Source: Deltaproteobacteria bacterium
Lineage (GTDB): Bacteria; Desulfobacterota; Syntrophia; Syntrophales; JACQWR01
Length of the DNA stretch: 64,000 bases
Assembly: GCA_016209105.1 (NCBI GenBank)
Contig: JACQWR010000016.1
Location: 44,738 to 108,737, forward strand
Direction: 5' to 3'
Of this stretch, positions 61,405-64,000 are shown piece after piece (position 1 is the stretch's first letter; each line of letters starts with the position of its first letter). A program made the position numbers and the translations under genes. The notes under the pieces are model-generated. The model made no database searches. It saw only the letters and a program-made list of their open reading frames with translations, and was not told the origin of the DNA.

Positions 61405-61630
61405 CTACCGACCGCTTTGAGTAAAAACTTTTTTATTGAGGGGGCTATACATCACGTGCCCCACTTCCGTGGAGCCGTATACTTGGTATATGGGTATGCC
61501 GCATCTCTTTTCACCGTTATTCAGCGCCTCCATGGGAAGCACGTCGCCACCGCAGGAATACCCGGGAAAACTGCAATAGGAAATATAATCAAAATCACCG
61601 CCAATACCCCTGTAACGTTCCCCTTTTCCA
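61405..61630 (-). pseudogene. Acyl-CoA synthetase (AMP-forming) remnant
   Basis: Minus frame from an upstream TAA at about 61648 to TAG at 61405-61407 reads ...GDFDYISYCSFPG..CGGDVLPMEALNN..KRCGIPIYQVYGSTEVGHVMYSP. The block IYQVYGSTEVGHV is the central AMP-binding motif (YGxTE), preceded by the usual YCSFGG-like element. Only about 75 codons remain of an enzyme usually over 500 residues, so it is a fragment. The flanking 61228-61404 and 61631-61748 show no protein motif. Confidence 0.8.
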
Positions 61631-61748
61631 TCGTCTTGCCTTACTGATTAATTGGTCGGAATGACAAGTATTCCTGTCAGCGCCGTGCAGTATAGGTGAA
61701 GGTGTTTTTGGAAGTCAAGATAATTTGAAGTTTCTTAAGGAGCCTCCT

Positions 61749-63659
61749 TTATTTTTCCCGGAGGAGACGGTGGTCGCCTGCCCGTATAGTCAGCTTTGCC
61801 ATGTCGAAATATTCCATGAGCGGTATGATGTATTTTCGCGAAAGTCCCGTCAATTCCTTGAAACTCGCCGGCGTAGCCTTTCCTTCTCTTACGAGAAGCT
61901 TTCGGTACTCCTCCCGCAGTTTGTCAATGACGTCCCGATGGAAATACATTTCCTCGTTTACCTTTATCAGCTCTCCCTCCTTAAGCATCACGTTTGTCAC
62001 GGTTGACGCCTTGCTTTTCCGGTCGGAAAACTTCTCCGCAACTTCCCGGATCGAAGGAGGCGTAAGACCGGCGCCACGGTAGAGACGGTTTATCTCCCCG
62101 CGCAGTGTCTCCAGTTCACCGTCGAGATTGACGCGGTGTCCCGCGATCCGTACGTTTTCACGGTCGATCGTAATCTTGCCGGACTTTTCCAGGTCTTTAA
62201 GGACAATAGTGAAGAGCCGGAGACTGACAATGCGTCCCATCATGGTCCGCAGTTCCTCTTTGGAAAGCCCTTCCTTCAGGGGAAACTTCTTATGGTATTC
62301 CTCCGCTGCTCCCAGTATTCTTTCCCGGAGATTCTGGTAGACGGCAGAAGAGACAACCCGAAACTCCTCCGCATCCAGGAGGATGGCCCGCCCTTTGGAA
62401 AGCATTATCGTGAGTATCTGCTTCAGCCTTTCCTGAGAAAGCGCTGTTTTTACCACCAACTGCCCTACGCTGATGCCCTCATGACCGGCACGCTGAATCA
62501 TAACCTCCGTCTTCTCTGAAGGGGAACCGCTGCACAGCAGCCTGAATTCGCGGCTCACGCCGCTGTCGTGTCTCTTGTGCTTGACGGAGTGGGGATCAAC
62601 TATGACCCCGCCGCCGATCGTTGTTACCGGTGAATAACTCCTCGCCACAAATCTGTCTCCCGCCATGGTTACGGTGGGAGATTCGAAAACCAGTTGGGCA
62701 TAGGCGCTTTCCCCCGGTTCTATCTCGTCGCGTTCCAAGAATATGACCCGCGCAATAATCTCGCTCGTCCCCGCATGAAATCTTACCAGGACCCTGTTCT
62801 TCAATTCTCTGCCTGCCGAAGACAGGTAATTAAAAACGATATCCATGCGGGTAGAAGGGGCAAGTGTTCCGGGACGGGCAACGACTTCCCCCCTGCTGAT
62901 AACCGCCTTTTCGATGCCCTGCAGGTTGATGGCCGTCCTCTGGCCCGCCTCGGCCGTGGTCACGGGCATATTGTGCACCTGAATCCCCCTGATCTTCGCC
63001 TCCAGCCCGCCGGGGAGAATCTGCACGGTCTCGCCCGCGTTGACCATGCCCGATACCAGGGTGCCCGTCACAACCGTCCCGAATCCCTTCATGGTAAATA
63101 CCCTGTCCACGGGCAGCCGGAAAAGGCCTGTGTCCGCCTCTTCCTCGATCTCGCCCGCCACTCGATCCACCGCCTCGACGAATTCGGGAATCCCGGACCC
63201 GCTCAGCGCCGAAAGCACAACAACGGGAGCCGTCTCCAGGAACGTTCCCTCAAGAAAGCCGCGGATATCATCGTTCAAGAGCTCCAGCCATTCCTTGTCA
63301 ACGAGGTCGGCCTTGGTGACGGCCACGACACCTTTTTTAATCCCGAGCAGGGAGCAGATTTGCAGGTGTTCCCTCGTTTGGGGCATGATCCCCTCATCCG
63401 CCGCAATGACCAGGGCCACCAGATCAATCCCCGCGGCGCCGGCGACCATGTTTTTTATGAACCGCTCATGCCCCGGGACATCGACAATGCCTATGGTACG
63501 GCCGCTCCTCAGCGTTAGCGAGGCAAACCCCAGCTCGATGGTAATGCCCCGTTCCTTCTCCTCCTTGAGCCGGTCCGTGTCTATGCCGGTCAAGACCTTG
63601 ATAAGCGCGGTTTTGCCGTGATCTACGTGTCCCGCCGTGCCGAGTACAATATGTTTCAT
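61749..63659 (-). CDS. selB: Selenocysteine-specific elongation factor
   Basis: 636 residues from ATG 63659; the frame extends 11 codons upstream without a ribosome site. [24 protein letters not shown] (G1), [18 protein letters not shown] (G2), [12 protein letters not shown] (G3), TKADL (G4) define the GTPase. Middle domains resemble EF-Tu domain 2/3. The C-terminal about 250 residues hold winged-helix units ([33 protein letters not shown] and [30 protein letters not shown]) that bind the mRNA SECIS hairpin. It implies selenoproteins; selA or selC are not inside the window, but may lie right of the edge. Confidence 0.96.
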   Translation of the reverse strand: MKHIVLGTAGHVDHGKTALIKVLTGIDTDRLKEEKERGITIELGFASLTLRSGRTIGIVDVPGHERFIKNMVAGAAGIDLVALVIAADEGIMPQTREHLQICSLLGIKKGVVAVTKADLVDKEWLELLNDDIRGFLEGTFLETAPVVVLSALSGSGIPEFVEAVDRVAGEIEEEADTGLFRLPVDRVFTMKGFGTVVTGTLVSGMVNAGETVQILPGGLEAKIRGIQVHNMPVTTAEAGQRTAINLQGIEKAVISRGEVVARPGTLAPSTRMDIVFNYLSSAGRELKNRVLVRFHAGTSEIIARVIFLERDEIEPGESAYAQLVFESPTVTMAGDRFVARSYSPVTTIGGGVIVDPHSVKHKRHDSGVSREFRLLCSGSPSEKTEVMIQRAGHEGISVGQLVVKTALSQERLKQILTIMLSKGRAILLDAEEFRVVSSAVYQNLRERILGAAEEYHKKFPLKEGLSKEELRTMMGRIVSLRLFTIVLKDLEKSGKITIDRENVRIAGHRVNLDGELETLRGEINRLYRGAGLTPPSIREVAEKFSDRKSKASTVTNVMLKEGELIKVNEEMYFHRDVIDKLREEYRKLLVREGKATPASFKELTGLSRKYIIPLMEYFDMAKLTIRAGDHRLLREK

Positions 63660-63862
63660 GTTCAGCAATCCCGATAACGTCCGCTGCCTCAAACTGAAGG
63701 CACATCCTCCCGGCAGAGGGTGATAGCCGCCAAAACTTCTTCCTCAACCCATGCCGCACCTAAACAGCTTTCCCTTAACAAACTGCCCGGCTTTTCACAA
63801 CAAAAACATGCCGAGCCGGTCAAAATAATATTAAGAGAAGGGAAGTTGGGGCGTCTTTTCCC

Positions 63863-63892
63863 TTGACACTTCAACGGGCTTTTCCCTATACT
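63863..63892 (+). promoter_or_regulatory. Rightward promoter toward the right edge
   Basis: TTGACA at 63863-63868, 18 bp spacer, TATACT at 63887-63892. It drives a leader that contains the nested hairpin and ends in a gene start at 63963. Confidence 0.65.
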
Positions 63893-63954
63893 TGCCGGGA
63901 AGAAAGCACGTTCCTGTGAAGTTCCCCGCTCTCCGAGCGGGGCTTCCCGGCAAG
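63891..63954 (+). promoter_or_regulatory. Nested hairpin leader
   Basis: Outer 12 bp arms CTTGCCGGGAAG and CTTCCCGGCAAG (63891-63902, 63943-63954) and inner 8 bp arms CCCCGCTC and GAGCGGGG (63924-63931, 63935-63942). The right outer arm runs into the putative ribosome site CAAGGGG, so folding could hide it. Function unknown. Confidence 0.55.
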
Positions 63955-63962
63955 GGGTCTTC

Positions 63963-64000
63963 ATGTTCTTCATTGCGCCCCCTGACCCCGCCTGGAAGGC
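63963..64000 (+). CDS. Start of a rightward gene (partial)
   Basis: ATG at 63963, seven bases after AAGGGG, opens a frame MFFIAPPDPAWK that runs off the right edge. Promoter and leader are immediately upstream. Twelve codons are too few to identify a family. Confidence 0.4.
   Translation, partial: MFFIAPPDPAWK

Noticed and set aside
61375..61647. 90-codon plus frame right of gctA
   Set aside because: It is opposite the acyl-CoA synthetase relic and has no motif.

Overview
The window reads as a chromosome segment of an anaerobic Gram-negative bacterium, most like a syntrophic deltaproteobacterium (Desulfobacterota, Syntrophales-type). This is inference from content: a heptose-nucleotide enzyme, lipoproteins, SelB, the EF-P lysylation genes, a LivKHMGF importer, a class I CoA-transferase, a Bug-type receptor and 4Fe-4S membrane proteins. 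No rRNA, tRNA, CRISPR array or phage module was seen. Genes are dense and mostly in directional blocks.

Layout. 1-10.3 kb (minus): an oversized GlmS-like amidotransferase, a left-handed beta-helix protein, a Fis-type regulator, a membrane protein and moaC; then a five-gene set (MidA-type methyltransferase, flavodoxin-fold protein, HAD phosphatase, two glycosyltransferases) that looks like a glucosyl-/mannosylglucosyl-glycerate compatible-solute operon. 10.4-11.5 kb (plus): an orphan Bug receptor. 11.5-24.7 kb (minus): MFS exporter, rfbB, HDOD regulator, CHAT-domain lipoprotein, SPOR-NlpC/P60 lipoprotein, SDR, CCA transferase, then thiC-thiD-thiN behind a TPP riboswitch with an attenuator-like terminator, then tatD. 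24.9-29.9 kb: an accessory patch with a lone antitoxin-like gene, a truncated TIR gene abutting an internally deleted IS3-family element, an ArsR/4Fe-4S pair with a self-evident operator, flavin reductase, LysE exporter and a hicB-hicA pair with a broken toxin. 30-34.2 kb: two Dpp-type permeases, a TIM-barrel epimerase and a Pht5-like protein. 34.4-41.6 kb: chagasin-like inhibitor, rsfS-comF-hldE2, dksA, priA, DMT transporter. 41.8-46.5 kb: livKHMGF. 46.5-53.8 kb: an AT-richer surface-glycan block. 53.9-59.3 kb: epmA-efp-epmB, a baeRF protein and YhaM. 59.5-64 kb: CoA-transferase subunits, an acyl-CoA synthetase relic, selB, and the start of a rightward gene at the edge.

The most unusual signal is repeat biology. 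A family of about 118 bp made of two hairpins occurs in intergenic gaps at 28.5, 31.0, 32.9, 54.8 and 56.8 kb, with a decayed trace at 59.5 kb. One further copy (48654-48773) lies in frame inside a membrane-protein gene and is translated as about 40 hydrophilic residues. A second, unrelated repeat (core TCATTCCCGC...GCGGGAATC) is likewise in frame inside another membrane protein of the same glycan block (51679-51703) and also sits between livG and livF. A third family (about 115 bp) occurs at 21.95 and 30.87 kb. This resembles the protein-invading palindromic elements known from Rickettsia, but the families seen here are different sequences.
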